DNA of 64,000 nucleotides from Andrena cerasifolii (Eukaryota; Arthropoda; Insecta; Hymenoptera; Andrenidae), in contig NC_135122.1 of assembly GCF_050908995.1 (NCBI RefSeq), positions 1-64,000 on the forward strand, in the 5' to 3' direction. Every line of letters starts with the position of its first letter. Within the stretch, counting starts at the first letter, position 1. The position numbers were made by a program, and so were the translations under genes. Positions 29,465-40,212 of this stretch are shown here, piece after piece. The notes under the pieces are model-generated. The model saw only the letters and a program-made list of their open reading frames with translations. It made no database searches and was not told the DNA's origin.

Positions 29465-30855
29465 CAGGGTGTCCCAAAAATGTCGGAGTTCCTGGAAAGG
29501 GATGACTCAGGGGGTGACATGAAACAACTTTTTCCTTAGCGAAAATATTATTCAAAGCTTCGTTAACGAGATATTAACAAAAAACCCCGACCAATTAGAG
29601 CCCGCGCCTTCCGCCCGAGCTCCCGTTGTAGCGTTGGCTACGCGGTAGGCGGCTGCGCTTGTACTACGAAGGTACGAACAAGCAAGTCGGCATGCATCGA
29701 AGGAAACCGCGTTACACAGTTTTTTTTAAAAGCAGAATCTTAAATAATAATTGTTTGAAGTGTGAGGACAAGAAATACGCAAATTTCGTTTTCAAATAAG
29801 GCATAAACGAAAAGGTAATGTAACAAAAAATGTACGACAAGTGATCATAATTCATTATTGAGGTAAAAATCCGTAATTTAATCACGGCCAACATAACTAA
29901 ATTTAAACAATAATAATAGGTGTATGAATAAATTCTTACAGACTGGATTTACACAATCGGTATAAAGCAACCGAATTTCTATCGCAGTGATATTCGTAAG
30001 CTACCAGAAAAATGGCAAAAGGTAATTAACAATAATGGAAATTATTTCGATGATTGAGTTGTTTTTATTTATTTTTTTTTTTAAATCAAACTGTTATTGA
30101 ACCCTAAAATCGAACAGAATTTATTTCTGCACCTAATAATCTCAAATAAATTAAATAACACTCACCCCTACGGGCATTCCTTTCCTTCCTTTCCTTCCTT
30201 TTCGGAAACCTGTGTCACTAAGTAGGTCACTGTGCAGATCCTGGTCTTCGGTGGACGAAAAGATTTATGGTAGGGTTGCGCCCACTGTTCAGCTGATCGC
30301 AGGTATACGACACCACCCGAAGGTAAGGATCGCAACGTCAAGTGCGTTCGGGTTAATGTACCGAATATTCACTTCACTGCACGGCCACTAACACTGATCA
30401 CTTAATTTACTTTTCATGGAAAGTGTTGTTCCTACGTTATAAAATTGGTGACTCCGAAAGGGGCCGATTACTGTTACTTGAGCAGTTGCTCGATGTGACC
30501 ATCCTCAGCGTCTATGCACGCCTTGCGGCATCATTGACTCCGTTGACAAAAATCTTGACGCTAAACGCTGAATCATACCCGCGCTTGGGGTTTGCATGTG
30601 CGGGTATTCCCGTGCAAACGCTCGCACGGTAGCACTTGCGTCCCCGTTGTTCCGGGCGTACACCCAGAACATCGCGTAATATTCTTGAGCGGTGAACATT
30701 TCTGGAACGAGATTGCTAGCTGACTGACAGATTTTTTTCCAAGCAAATTGCTCTAACCTAAACCCATAAATTACCCAAAACTGTAGGAAATCGTTCTGTA
30801 CCGCCGACTCGCAGGACAATACAATCATAAACCGCGACCCTGGCGAAATGCTTTG
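29465..30855. mobile_element. Mariner-like derivative, copy 1, inserted at TA
   Basis: It begins CAGGGTGTCCCAAAAATGTC after a TA (29463-29464) and matches the sequence starting at 52945 for about 1.4 kb; both end together near GAAATGCTTTGG. No inverted partner of the left terminus is found at the right, so both copies are truncated there or the family is defective. It contains the HTH-coding fragment at 30505-30828. Confidence 0.65.
30505..30828 (-). pseudogene. Transposase N-terminal HTH (DUF4817-type) fragment
   Basis: 107 residues with an FTAQEYYAMFWVYARNNGD start, an ARAFAREYPHMQTPSAG block and IQRLASRF, the pattern of the N-terminal helix-turn-helix domain that precedes DDE domains in many insect mariner-like proteins. 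No catalytic domain follows. The homologous region of the second copy (about 53940-54170, minus strand) carries the same motif with substitutions. It would bind transposon ends if expressed. Confidence 0.55.
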
Positions 30856-31030
30856 GCCGACCAGCCTGATTAATTTTTGTGAACTAGCGATTAAAAAGTA
30901 ATATCCAACATCAATACACCTCGCGGAGAGATACAGGAAGAAAGGGGGTAACTCGTTTACTGCGCGTAGTCCCGCCTGTTTCGTCCTTCCTTCAAATTAA
31001 AGACAGATCCAGCATCTCTCGAGTGTAAGC

Positions 31031-31255
31031 AAGCGCTCAAATTTCAAATCAAAAGGACACGGTGGCGTATTCCGTGCGAGAAAAGCTGGACTAGAAATCC
31101 GATTGGTCATAACCTAACCACTCTGCCCTGCATCCCTTCCAAACGGCCACTGTCTTGAAGAGGCCCTCTTCACAGCAATATCTCCTACCCGAAGCCCACT
31201 TTCTCTCGCACGGAATACGTCGACGCGTGCTTTTGTTTTGAAATTCGAGCGCGTG
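31031..31255. repeat. Inverted-repeat hairpin (MITE-like)
   Basis: GTATTCCGTGCGAGAAA near 31080 is inverted as TTTCTCTCGCACGGAATAC near 31195-31213, with pairing extending outward through GCGCTCAAATTTCAAA / TTTGAAATTCGAGCGC. Arms are about 65 bp around a 90-bp centre. Target duplication not determined. Confidence 0.6.
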
Positions 31256-31789
31256 TTTATACTAGTGGGTTTCAGGCTGATTTCGGGAATTTCCGCGATT
31301 CTCGACCTTATTCTGCGATCTTTAAAGATATGTAGCTCCGAGCTACGTTAACCGATTTTAATGAAATTTTCAGCATGTATACAACTTACTTCAATCTACA
31401 AACAGGTTTTTGAATTTTCATTACAGTCTCAAAAAAAAGTTTAAAAAACAACCTTTACTATTTTTGTTTTGCTATTCCGACCAATTGCATTTTTTCTTCA
31501 AAACGACGAAACACGCCACTTAGCAAAATAATCTTAAATTCTAAAAAAAAAGTCATGTCGTTTGGACAAATTCTAAAAAAAGTTATGCGATTTTAAAAGT
31601 TGTAAAGGGTATGGCCGGTTAAGATGGTCAAATGTGCCCTTGAACCGAATTCTACTCACGATGAATCATTCGAAAGCTTATTAAAAAAGAAACATTTGTG
31701 ACCATTTTTAACTTCGTATCTCCACCCGGAGGGTAGTAAAGGACAAAAATAAGAAATCAGGTTTTTGCCGAATTTCTCCTATACTAGGT
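31256..31789. other. Intergenic AT-rich repeat-like sequence
   Basis: No coding block is recognised. The phrases (AACCGATTTTAATGAAATTTTCAGC and similar) look like decayed repeat sequence. Confidence 0.25.
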
Positions 31790-32105
31790 GTATCGGCAAA
31801 ATCATCTCTCTCTCTCTCTCTATTTCTATCCCTCTTTCTTTCCACATCAGCCGAAAGAAACCTAGATCAGCTGACGAACCTTGTATTTACTTTTCGCGAT
31901 CACATATACATACATACTGTTCCTCATTTACACTCACATATACACTCTCGCTCTCGTGACTGACTCGAGCGCTCGGTTATACACATCAGTAGTCTCTCGT
32001 GTCTCGATATGATAAACACCTTTGTATCACCTCACTCATCAATTATCTCATTCGCAATAAACTGCACTATTCTCAACATATTTTGAGTTCCCTCTGTACA
32101 CTAGG
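31790..32105 (+). repeat. Solo-LTR-like repeat, copy 2
   Basis: Plus-strand relative of 16490-16830: a (TC)n tract at 31804-31823, CGGTTATACACATCAGTAG, AATAAACTGCACTATTC and TTTTGAGTTCCCTCTGTACA in the same order. The two copies differ at many positions, so they are old members of one family. Confidence 0.5.
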
Positions 32106-32560
32106 GGATGAAAATTTTTGAAAAAAATCAGAGGCATTTCTGTTATCGGATCACATATTAGAGAATTGTTTCAGATTTTTAAATTGAAAAACTAAGCTTC
32201 GAAAAATAAAAAACGCCAAAAAATACTGAAAAATGCCGATTGTGTATCGAAGCAGTCTTGGCACTATAATTATATTTTTACTGCAAGTACGTATCATTGT
32301 TACTATTGTCCTGATTTTTTTCTTCAGATTTTTCAATTTGGTGCGCCGCAGCTAAAAAAATTAAAAAACAATTTTTTCGTCATTTTTCCCGTGTCAGAGT
32401 AACTTATACGTCGAATTGCTTCATGAAATAAGTGTTTTATGCGATCTTCAATGTTTATACGTACAGCAAAACATTATAGAAATTAAAGAAACTGAAAAAA
32501 CCGAATCATTTGAAACTGTTATGCGCCTTACATTGTAAAGTATCTACCGTATTTTTCAGC

Positions 32561-32645
32561 GGCGTCGGTGGCGCAGCGGTAGAGTGTCGAGCTGCTCTAC
32601 CGCTGCAAACTTTTTAAATGTAGGTTCGAGCCTCGAACTTCCAAG
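32561..32645 (+). repeat. tRNA-like block in left foldback arm
   Basis: GGCGTCGGTGGCGCAGCGGT opens it with an A box (GTGGCGCAGCGGTAGAG), and GGTTCGAGCCT about 40 bases later matches a B box. The cloverleaf does not close: the 3' strand does not pair with GGCGTCG. The other arm has the same block inverted at about 33500-33583. Likely a tRNA-derived (SINE-like) sequence with possible pol III promoters facing inward. Confidence 0.5.
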
Positions 32646-32928
32646 TTCCTTAGGGTAAGTTTTTTTTTTCGTTAATTACATATATTTCCTAACTTTACCA
32701 CACAACGATCAATATTTATTTTCAAATGTTTTAAGAATATTTGTAAAACATATTAACCTGAAATATACGTAAATATGAGTTTAGACTGCTTGTTATGCCG
32801 CCGTTTATCCTGTCAATTACGGCATTGTTTGACAATTCCTACATTATATTAATATGTGAAATTGGTTTTCAAATCTCTTATCTTTAACAATTATGGATGG
32901 ATGGCAACAAAAATCGTGTCTGATGTAT

Positions 32929-33368
32929 TCAATCGTCATCGCTGTCTTTATTAATTACTGGTGTCACTTGTTCACTGGTGAATATTTTACTAAGAATTTC
33001 TGCAGGTCTTACAATTTTTGAAAGGTACAGAGCATGCGATAAGTAATAAATTATTGCAGCTATGTGTGAACAGCACCCGACGGTGCGGTTACCATTTGCA
33101 CATTCACAACAATAGCGCTTTATTCCGGAATAGCCTATTGAGTTTGGTGCATAATCAATATAACATCTGTAGGTTTTGCTGTTATAATCTGTCGTGATCT
33201 TACTTCGAATTTAATAATATTCTTTCTCTCTTTTACACAACGAAGATTAATATTATTCTTTTCATCCATCAATTCTGCTAAATATAAGATTGCTTGAGAC
33301 AATTGGTAGGAGCTAGTAAACAGAATTTTGAGATCTTTCTCTGTCATTTCCGGAAACTCCATACTCAT
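32929..33368 (-). pseudogene. SWIM zinc-finger protein, C-terminal fragment, one frameshift
   Basis: It starts MSMEFPEMTEKDLKILFT at 33368 and runs to about 33185 (YQLSQAILYLAEL, KFEVRSR). A one-base shift leads to a second frame with TYRCYIDYAPNSIGYSG and the SWIM motif C-x-C...C-x-H (CCECANGNRTVGCCSH) at about 33060-33110. It ends DSDDD at the stop 32929-32931. This combination is typical of the C-terminus of insect SWIM-domain proteins, many of which derive from transposases. It is a fragment without catalytic domain and the enclosing arms suggest capture by a mobile element. Confidence 0.7.
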
Positions 33369-33897
33369 ATTTACGTATATTTCAGGTTAATATGTTTTTC
33401 AAATATTCTTAAAACATTTGAAAATAAATATTGATCGTTGTGTGGTAAAGTTAGGAAATATATGTAATTAACGAAAAAAAAAACTTACCCTAAGGAACTT
33501 GGAAGTTCGAGGCTCGAACCTACATTTAAAAAGTTTGCAGCGGTATAGCAGCTCGACTCTCTACCGCTGCGCCACCGACGCCGTTGAAAAATACGGTAGA
33601 TACTTTACAATGTAAGGCGCATAACAGTTTCAAATGATTCGGTTTTTTCAGTTTCTTTAATTTCTATAATGTTTTGCTGTACGTATAAACATTGAAGATC
33701 GCATAAAACACTTATTTCATGAAGCAATTCAACGTATAAGTTACTCTGACACGGGAAAAATGACGAAAAAATTGGTTTTTAATTTTTTTAGCTGCGGCGC
33801 ACCAAATTGAAAAATCTGAAAAAAAATCAGGACAATAGTAACAATGATACGTACTTGCAGTAAAAATATAATTATAGTGCCAAGACTGCTTCGATAC

Positions 33898-34828
33898 AAC
33901 GGAGATGAAACGGGCAAAACAGAAAAAAACAAAAAACAGGGTGAAGAGAAAGTGTGGGATAAGGAAAGTGTCCTTCGGTTCGTAAACGCCTGGCCGCCAA
34001 ATGTTTCTGACGATAACCAGGCCTGTGTGAAGCCTTGAAACTAGATATGTATGGAAGGAGAAACGGCAGAAAGTAATAAAGAGATACATACAGGGTGTCC
34101 GCGGGAACAGTAAACAGTTTGATATTTCCTAACGTATTCGAGATAGAAAAACAATATTTATATGGGATTGTATGATTCGATGGGGCAAATTTATTAGGCC
34201 AGGCAATTTTTTTCTTACATTATTATTTTAAAAGATACGATGGTCAAGTCCTGTTTTTTAAATCTGCGGAAATTAACCACCCGTGTAATAGTTGTCAGTC
34301 AAATCAGTTTTGACCCTTTCTTAAATCGCGTTCACTTCTTACTAGAGATGCGTAGATCGTGTTTTGAAGATACACATGTATCGAAATTCACGGATCGTAG
34401 TATCCATGTACCCGTATACTGAAATTCACGGGTACACGTGTTTCGAAATATACGGTTCCACGTGTATTAAGATATCCATATTTAATTTTTTAACTAAATA
34501 TCCGAATGTTTAGATTTTACGCAAATAGTTTGCGATAGGTACTATTACCTGGCCGAAAGAAGATCCCCAAGAGGCGGGCTCGGGCGATACAGTCCGTCGC
34601 TATGACGATTGGTCGAATCACCTATTTGGGCACACTTTTAAAGACGCGGCACACGTATTTTGGTTATTGACTGAAGTAGGCACATCAATTTTCGCACTGC
34701 GCGACGAAGAGAGCGGACAAAACACATCGAGATCAAGTAGAATAGAGCGATCTGACCGATGAGCGCCAAAGCAATAGCGTAGGCATCTCAAACGGTTAAC
34801 CATTAATATATAATAATATACAAATTTC
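33898..34828. other. Intergenic with a mariner-like terminus at 34091
   Basis: CAGGGTGTCCGCGGGAACAG at 34091 follows a TA and is related to the termini of the 801/1066-bp elements; internal phrase AAAGATACGATGGTCAAG at about 34232 is shared with them. 34340-34460 has short inverted phrases around CACGTGTATCGAAAT. No gene recognised. Confidence 0.35.
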
Positions 34829-35054
34829 CTTATTTTTCACAATATATTCAGCAAAGTATTATCATTGGTTTGGTTAGATTTTTCTGATTAAAATAAGCCC
34901 AAACGCAATCTCGCACAGATTGTTTTTAATTGACATCATGATAAAAAAAATTAAGTTTAACATCGTATTATTAAAATCATTTAATATTTTATCATATTTC
35001 ATTGAGGCTCATTTTTATCAGCATGAACTCTAAGTACATAATTACAGTTCTTAA
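34829..35054. mobile_element. Tc1/mariner-like copy A, distal part (left of TTAA insertion)
   Basis: This matches, in inverse orientation, 52703-52935 in copy B across about 220 bp (for example ATTTTTCACAATATATTCAG and CAATCTCGCACAGATTG). It is the continuation of the 3' non-coding region of the transposase gene at 49657-52148, separated from it by the 14.5-kb TTAA element. The outer end is not certain. Confidence 0.75.
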
Positions 35055-35067
35055 GGGGGTAGACACG
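35051..35067 (+). repeat. TTAA target duplication and left terminal inverted repeat
   Basis: TTAA followed by GGGGGTAGACACG. The inverted partner is at 49586-49602. Beyond 13 bp the termini diverge. Confidence 0.85.
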
Positions 35068-35127
35068 GGTAATGCAGTGCGCTGTATACCGACATAATCT
35101 GGCCCGAAACATGGGTTTAGTAGAATA

Positions 35128-35405
35128 CGCTTTTCGTCCTTATATGAGCGAATTTTGGGCCGAGCGAGGTCTTATTCGAAAGAGGAAGGTTCAGTGCAGC
35201 GCGCTCTGGTTATCGCTCGACGAGATTGAGTGTTCAAAGTTGTGCAAAAGTCGACAAAATACACCCGCATGAATCCAAGTATTTTTAGGTCACTAAAAGA
35301 GTTTTGTGACTCAAACGATGACCAGAGCGCACTGCACCGAACCTTCTTCTTTCAAATGAGACCTCACCCAGCTCAAAATCTGCTCATATAAGGACGAAAA
35401 GCACT
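35128..35405. repeat. Inverted-repeat hairpin near left end of TTAA element
   Basis: GCTTTTCGTCCTTATATGAG near 35129 is inverted as CTCATATAAGGACGAAAAGC near 35382-35401. Pairing continues inward through AAGGTTCAGTGCAGCGCGCTC / GAGCGCACTGCACCGAACCTT. Arms are about 90 bp. It may be part of the terminal structure of the large element or a nested MITE. Confidence 0.65.
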
Positions 35406-35420
35406 CTGCACTCCCAAATA

Positions 35421-35734
35421 CAGTATTTCCTCGTTAGCGACTCGATTTTGTGTACACGATACCGACTCTTCGCTATCCCCACCACTTTTGTCTCACTCTT
35501 GCCCGGCGAAAGCTGGAGCGAGATGGAACGAGAGCGAGCGAGTCTTTCGGACGCCTGACATTCTGTCCTTTGCGCTTGCGACCATCGCGCACGCTCGCCG
35601 CGCACGCAGTGTTCCATCTCGCTCCCCCCTCCGGCCAGAAAGAAGCGAGAAACGAACACTCGGAATTAGGGTTCTGTTCACGATACCGACTCAACGCCGG
35701 TCCCGACCAGCGAGTCGCTAACGAGACAATACTG
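35421..35734. mobile_element. pogo-like MITE with TA duplication
   Basis: CAGTATTTCCTCGTTAGCGA at the left and its inverse TCGCTAACGAGACAATACTG at the right, flanked by TA at 35419-35420 and 35735-35736. 314 bp with no transposase. Internal CACGATACCGACTC occurs twice. Termini beginning CAGTA and TA target fit pogo/Tigger-type MITEs. Confidence 0.75.
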
Positions 35735-36596
35735 TACGAATTCCGCCATATTGGCGAAAATACAGAGCAAGTCACGTGACAAATTTAGTTCAGCTAGTGG
35801 ATACGAGATGGCGCCTACTTGGGAGGACTGCTAACGTCGAATCATAGCAAAACTAAAGCGATAGCTGGATATACAAGCCACAATAAAAGCATGATGGAGT
35901 CAATGTATGCATTTTCGGACGATTGTAGGTTAGGTTATATTCATTTTAGGCATACATTGACGTAGGAACTGCTGGGAATTGTATACATTTACTAAATTAA
36001 CGCTTTTACCGTTACATATACATCACTTGAAATCGCTGTCGTATTTATGTCATAGTAATTCAGGCAGTTAGAACAACAACGGACTAACCTACTTCAAACA
36101 AAAATTTTTCCTATTCTACATCGATGGCTTAATGCACACATATTGTTTGTCCCCTTTTAGCGTTTTTCACAGGATCAATCATTCAATGATACTTTATAAT
36201 TAAATAAATACTTTTTGCATTATTGTATTATCTTATGTGTGTACTAGGCCATTGATATGATTAGTAAAGCCTATTGAAATACGTTATTGTTACTAACTCA
36301 CGTTCGAAAAAAATGTGGGTGAGTCCGTTGTTGCTCTCACTGCCTCAATTATATGGCAAAATACCAGAGATGGACATTACTTTAGTGCGCAGACAATTTT
36401 CCCGGCGGAAAACAATTATTTATTGCGTTTAGTTAACTGAAAAATGGTGCCAATACGGGCACTTGATTGTTCTTTTTCCCAAAAAAGCCAGTGGAAATAT
36501 CATTTTCTAAATGTGACGTATACGTTACACTGGGCATGTACGGAGTATAATGTGGCTCAATAAATACAAAATTTGATGCATGTGTACTATAATGTA
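35735..36596. other. Non-coding interior of TTAA element
   Basis: AT-rich sequence between the MITE and the hairpins; no coding block or RNA is recognised. Confidence 0.3.
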
Positions 36597-36703
36597 TAAG
36601 GGATGTTATAAGTATAAATTAATAAAACACGAGTATATCTTTTCTAAACATTTCTAAACGATATACTCGTGTTTTATTCATTTATATTTATAACATCTCT
36701 TAC
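36597..36703. repeat. Perfect-type hairpin
   Basis: AACACGAGTATATC (about 36627) and GATATACTCGTGTT (about 36660) are inverted, extending outward to GGGATGTTATAA / TTATAACATCTC. About 45-bp arms around a 16-base loop. Confidence 0.7.
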
Positions 36704-36792
36704 AAATGAAAAAAGGAATACATATTTTTGTCATAGAATTTTTATTTGAAGCACTATGCTTGAATTAATTTAATCGTGGTTAATTCAATTAT

Positions 36793-36893
36793 CGGCCATG
36801 AATAATTTTCTCGTATTTATTCGTACTTTCTCGACTAAATATATGATTCGCAACTAAAGTACGAATAAATACGAGAAAATTAATCATGGCCGA
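36793..36893. repeat. Hairpin bounded by CGGCCATGA / TCATGGCCG
   Basis: Inverted phrases TTTTCTCGTATTTATTCGTACTTT and AAAGTACGAATAAATACGAG with outer CGGCCATGA...TCATGGCCG. Arms about 40 bp. MITE-like. Confidence 0.7.
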
Positions 36894-36947
36894 CAGATGT
36901 AAGGCTTTCGAATAAAAAAATGACGACTAAATATGTAATTGTTAATT

Positions 36948-37445
36948 TCATTTATTAACTTTAAAATTATAATTAATTACATTTCCTCCTCTTCCTCCTC
37001 TACCTCTTCCTCCTCCTCTACCTCCTCTACCTCCACTCCCTCCTCTTCCTCGACTTCCTCCTCTTCCTCCTCTCCCTCCTCGCCCTACTCTTCCACCTCT
37101 TCCTCCTCCATAAATTTGTTTGCGCAAGGTTTTTTTCAGCCGGCTGTACTGTAATATGAACAATAAACATAAATCTTATGTTAATTACTGCAATAATGAC
37201 TAGACGCTTTCACACTTTCATGAAAATGTAAGAAATGGTTATCTACATACCTTCTGTCTGTACTCCACCGCCCTCTCCATCCATAGAGTCGTCGAGGATG
37301 GCGTCGGCGAACTCCGTCTCGAGGACGGAGTGCTTTCTTTTTGCGGACTCCGTTGTGGGGACTGCGGCTTCCTGCTGGGTGGACTCCGTCCTTGAGACGG
37401 AGTCCCTTCCTCTTCTACATTCTGAATAGTTGCTTTGTCAGACAT
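36948..37445 (-). CDS. Two-exon RGG-box protein carried by the TTAA element
   Basis: Exon 1 37445-37251 encodes 65 residues: MSDKATIQNVEEEG start, a Ser/Pro/Arg-rich middle with SP and RS pairs, then WMERAVEYRQK. Intron 37250-37149 is GTATGT...TTACAG, phase 0. Exon 2 37148-36948 continues YSRLKKTLRKQIYGGG and then about 45 residues of GGRGG/RGRGG repeats, ending NYNFKVNK. The helix formed by the exon 1 end and exon 2 start runs smoothly across the junction with a basic amphipathic pattern, which supports the splice. RGG boxes bind RNA or structured DNA and are arginine-methylated. The total is 131 residues with no known family. It lies 1.9 kb inside the left end, opposite in strand to the transposase; an accessory nucleic-acid-binding role in transposition is conceivable. 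Confidence 0.65.
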
Positions 37446-37497
37446 CTAAAAACGAGTCGAAGAAACATTGAAATTATTGAACGTAAGAAAATGCAAT

Positions 37498-37668
37498 AGA
37501 AGAATCAGAGTTGGGCAGAAAGTAAACTAATTATAAATTACGATTAAAATGTAATTGTGGAATTGGTTACACAATCGTGTAATATTGTGTAATTGATTAC
37601 ACAATTACATTTTAATCGTAATTTGTAATTTATAATTAGATTACATTTTGCCCAATTCTGAGAAGAGT
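37498..37668. mobile_element. hAT-type MITE (37506-37660)
   Basis: 155-bp palindrome starting CAGAGTTGGGCA and ending TGCCCAATTCTG, flanked by 8-bp AGAAGAAT / AGAAGAGT (7 of 8 identical). Interior is an inverted ATTACGATTAAAATGTAATTG / CAATTACATTTTAATCGTAAT. An 8-bp duplication and CAG-start fit hAT. Confidence 0.8.
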
Positions 37669-38011
37669 ACACGATTATCAAGTTGGTACATTTGTGTACA
37701 CTATAGGCTTCCTTTAGCCAAGATTTAGCGCAGGTGGAGAATCTTCAGATTTCTAAATACTGGAATTTCCAAGTCCGAAAGCTTTGAAATTCAAACATTT
37801 CCAATACTTGTAATTGTGAGGATATCAAGTTTCAAAATTTTTCAAATGTCCAAAATTTGTGGTTTTAAAATTTCCAATTTTTTCACTTCTAATATTTAGA
37901 AACTGTTTTCATCATTTGTCTTCATTTTCAACTAAAGGAAGCTTATATTGCACCCGAATGTATATACCTTTTCTAGACATTTCGCGGGTAAATTATAACA
38001 TAACTTTCTTA

Positions 38012-39864
38012 GTCTACGTCAGAGATGGGCATTATCTAGATAAAAAATTATTTAAATAACGTGTCGAATAAAAGATACTTTATCTTTATGCGTTATTCGA
38101 ATCTTCGAATAACACGGTTTACGTTTATTCGTTATGCGCAGCTTTGAATAACACGATTTATCTTCATTCGAAACATCACGGATAAATAAATTTATTCGAA
38201 GTGAATTTATTCGACGGGTGAAAGATAATTTTTTTATTCGAAGTGAATTTAGTCGAAAGATAATTTCTGTCTTTGAGGATCTTTTATTCGAACTGTCGAA
38301 TAAGATTTTCATCTTTGTCCGTAGTTTGTTCGACTTTTATTGGAAGACTTCGAATAACTTTTGACGCGCGATCTCGCCTCGAGCTGAGGTCCTCAGCCTT
38401 AGGACTTGAGCTATTCGGTGGCGGCTTTTCATTTTGATTCGAGCCTCGGCTGGAGAGCCATACAATCTTGCTTGCGGTGGATTATATTTATTTTAATAGG
38501 ATGTATGTAACACTTTCACATTTTCTATCGTATCGGCATGAACGTTTCAGTAACATAGGTACTGTTGAGATTTTTTAGATGGAACTGAATTTAAACACGA
38601 TATAAATCGGATTATGTTTAGCATTATTACATTAGAAATGTTACATTCATATTTAATTGTTTATAGTTCTAGAAATAATCCATTTTATACCGTGTTTGAA
38701 CTCTTTTCAATCGAATGGATTTCGCAACTTTATTAACAATCCATAAATTCTAAAAGTCGGAAAAGTCTTCGTCGGAAAAATTTCGAATACTATAAAAAAG
38801 CTAGGGTTTTGGAAGTTTGATGGACATTAATTTATTTATTGGTTAACTTTAGATAGATTGTGAAAAACTGACGATGCTTCTTACATTTGTTTACTAGAAA
38901 ATGCAAATAAACGGGAACACGAATCACAATATCTTTTGTAAAACAAAATTTGATTATTATTCTTGTAATTATTATCATAACAAATTCTATTCAGTTTAAT
39001 ATACCCAAATTACCCATGCTAACTGTATGCGGATTTTCGTAAATGTAAAACACATCGTCATCTTTACATAATTTGTTTAATTTTAACTAATAAATCAGTT
39101 AATATCTGAAATATACTCCAAACCCTTGCTTCTTTTTGCGTTTTTGCTTTAAATGTTTTAAATTTTGCAAGTGTACTAAGACTTTTGTGACTGACTGTAT
39201 ACTGTACGTATACCGTTACATTCAATTAAATTTGATGTGGCCAATTTTATAGTGTCCGTATTTCTGAAAACTTGTCCGTAAATAAGACCAATAGAACTAT
39301 ATCCACTTTTTTTCAAATTTTTCAGTAACGCCGTGCTACTAAGAAATTGTAGTTGTTCAGAATAATTGCAAAATCAATGGTAAAAAATTTGTCTTCTTTA
39401 ACTGAAATAATTTTTATTTAATAGTGATCACCGACGGGTCCGTACGACACGGCATTGTTGGACGTGCGGCGTTGCGTTTTCGACGAAGTCGCGTGACAAA
39501 AGAACGCGGATCACGCGGTCGCGACCTAGCGTCGAAGACCGGTCGATGGGCGAAATCGCGCGTCAAAAGTTATTCGAAGTCTTCGAATAAAAGTCGAACA
39601 AACTACGGACAAAGATGAAAACCTTATTCGACAGTTCGAATAAAAGATCCTCGAAGACAGAAATTATCTTTCGACTAAATTCACTTCGAATAAAAAAATT
39701 ATCTTTCACCCGTCGAATAAATTCACTTCGAATAAATTTATGTATCCGTGATGTTTCGAATGAAGATAAATCGTGTTATTCAAAGCTGCGAATAACGAAT
39801 AAACGCAAAGTATCTTTTATTCGAGTATATCTAGATATTATCTTTGCCCATCTCTGGTCTATAT
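38012..39864. mobile_element. hAT-like element with ~330-bp inverted arms (38020-39856)
   Basis: Ends CAGAGATGGGCA / TGCCCATCTCTG, flanked by GTCTACGT / GTCTATAT (6 of 8 identical). Arms 38020-38370 and about 39550-39856 are inverted and rich in ATTCGAAT-type phrases. The 1.2-kb centre has no recognisable transposase, so it is non-autonomous. Apparent matching reading frames in the arms are a result of the inverted repeat and not genes. Confidence 0.75.
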
Positions 39865-39884
39865 GAGAATGAATACACGAATCT

Positions 39885-40212
39885 CTGAGCGTGAAGTTGC
39901 ATATCGAAATTGCGAGGCTGCCGCGCGAGGCACGCTTCGCGGAGTGGAGAGTCTGGAGACTACCTCGATCATGATCACTTTGCGTTGGAGGCGCGTGCGA
40001 CAGTCTAGCGCTACCTCCAGCATGATATTTGCGTCGCCCGAGGCATGCGATTTTTGATCATGGGGCTGCGAGGCACCTTTGAGCACGTCGAAAAGTCGAT
40101 TGCTGATGCCACGTAAAATAAACATGGTCGAGGTAGTCTCTAAACTGTCCACTCCGCGAGGTGTGTCATGCGAGGCAGCCTCGCAATGGCGATACGCAGC
40201 TTGAGAAACACG
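39885..40212. repeat. Inverted repeat, arms ~85 bp
   Basis: GCATATCGAAATTGCGAGGCTGCC near 39898 and its inverse GGCAGCCTCGCAATGGCGATACGC near 40172; outer and inner phrases CTCCAGACTCTCCACTCCGCG also pair. MITE-like, flanks not resolved. Confidence 0.6.

Larger units (their letters stand above)
32244..33897. mobile_element. Foldback element with ~536-bp inverted arms enclosing a SWIM gene
   Basis: Left arm 32244-32780 and right arm 33363-33897 are inverted copies that differ at only a few positions. They enclose 582 bp carrying a SWIM-domain pseudogene whose start codon lies at the inner edge of the right arm. Each arm contains a tRNA-like block. No transposase or clear target duplication is seen. 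Confidence 0.8.

Noticed and set aside
36948..37150. Reading the polypyrimidine tract at 36990-37110 as only a microsatellite
   Set aside because: It is repetitive, but on the minus strand it is the in-phase RGG exon of a gene with good splice sites, so it was kept as coding.
38052..39866. Nearly identical 84-86-residue frames at 38052-38312 (minus) and 39615-39866 (plus)
   Set aside because: They are the two arms of one inverted repeat translated outward; the similarity reflects the DNA repeat, not protein conservation.
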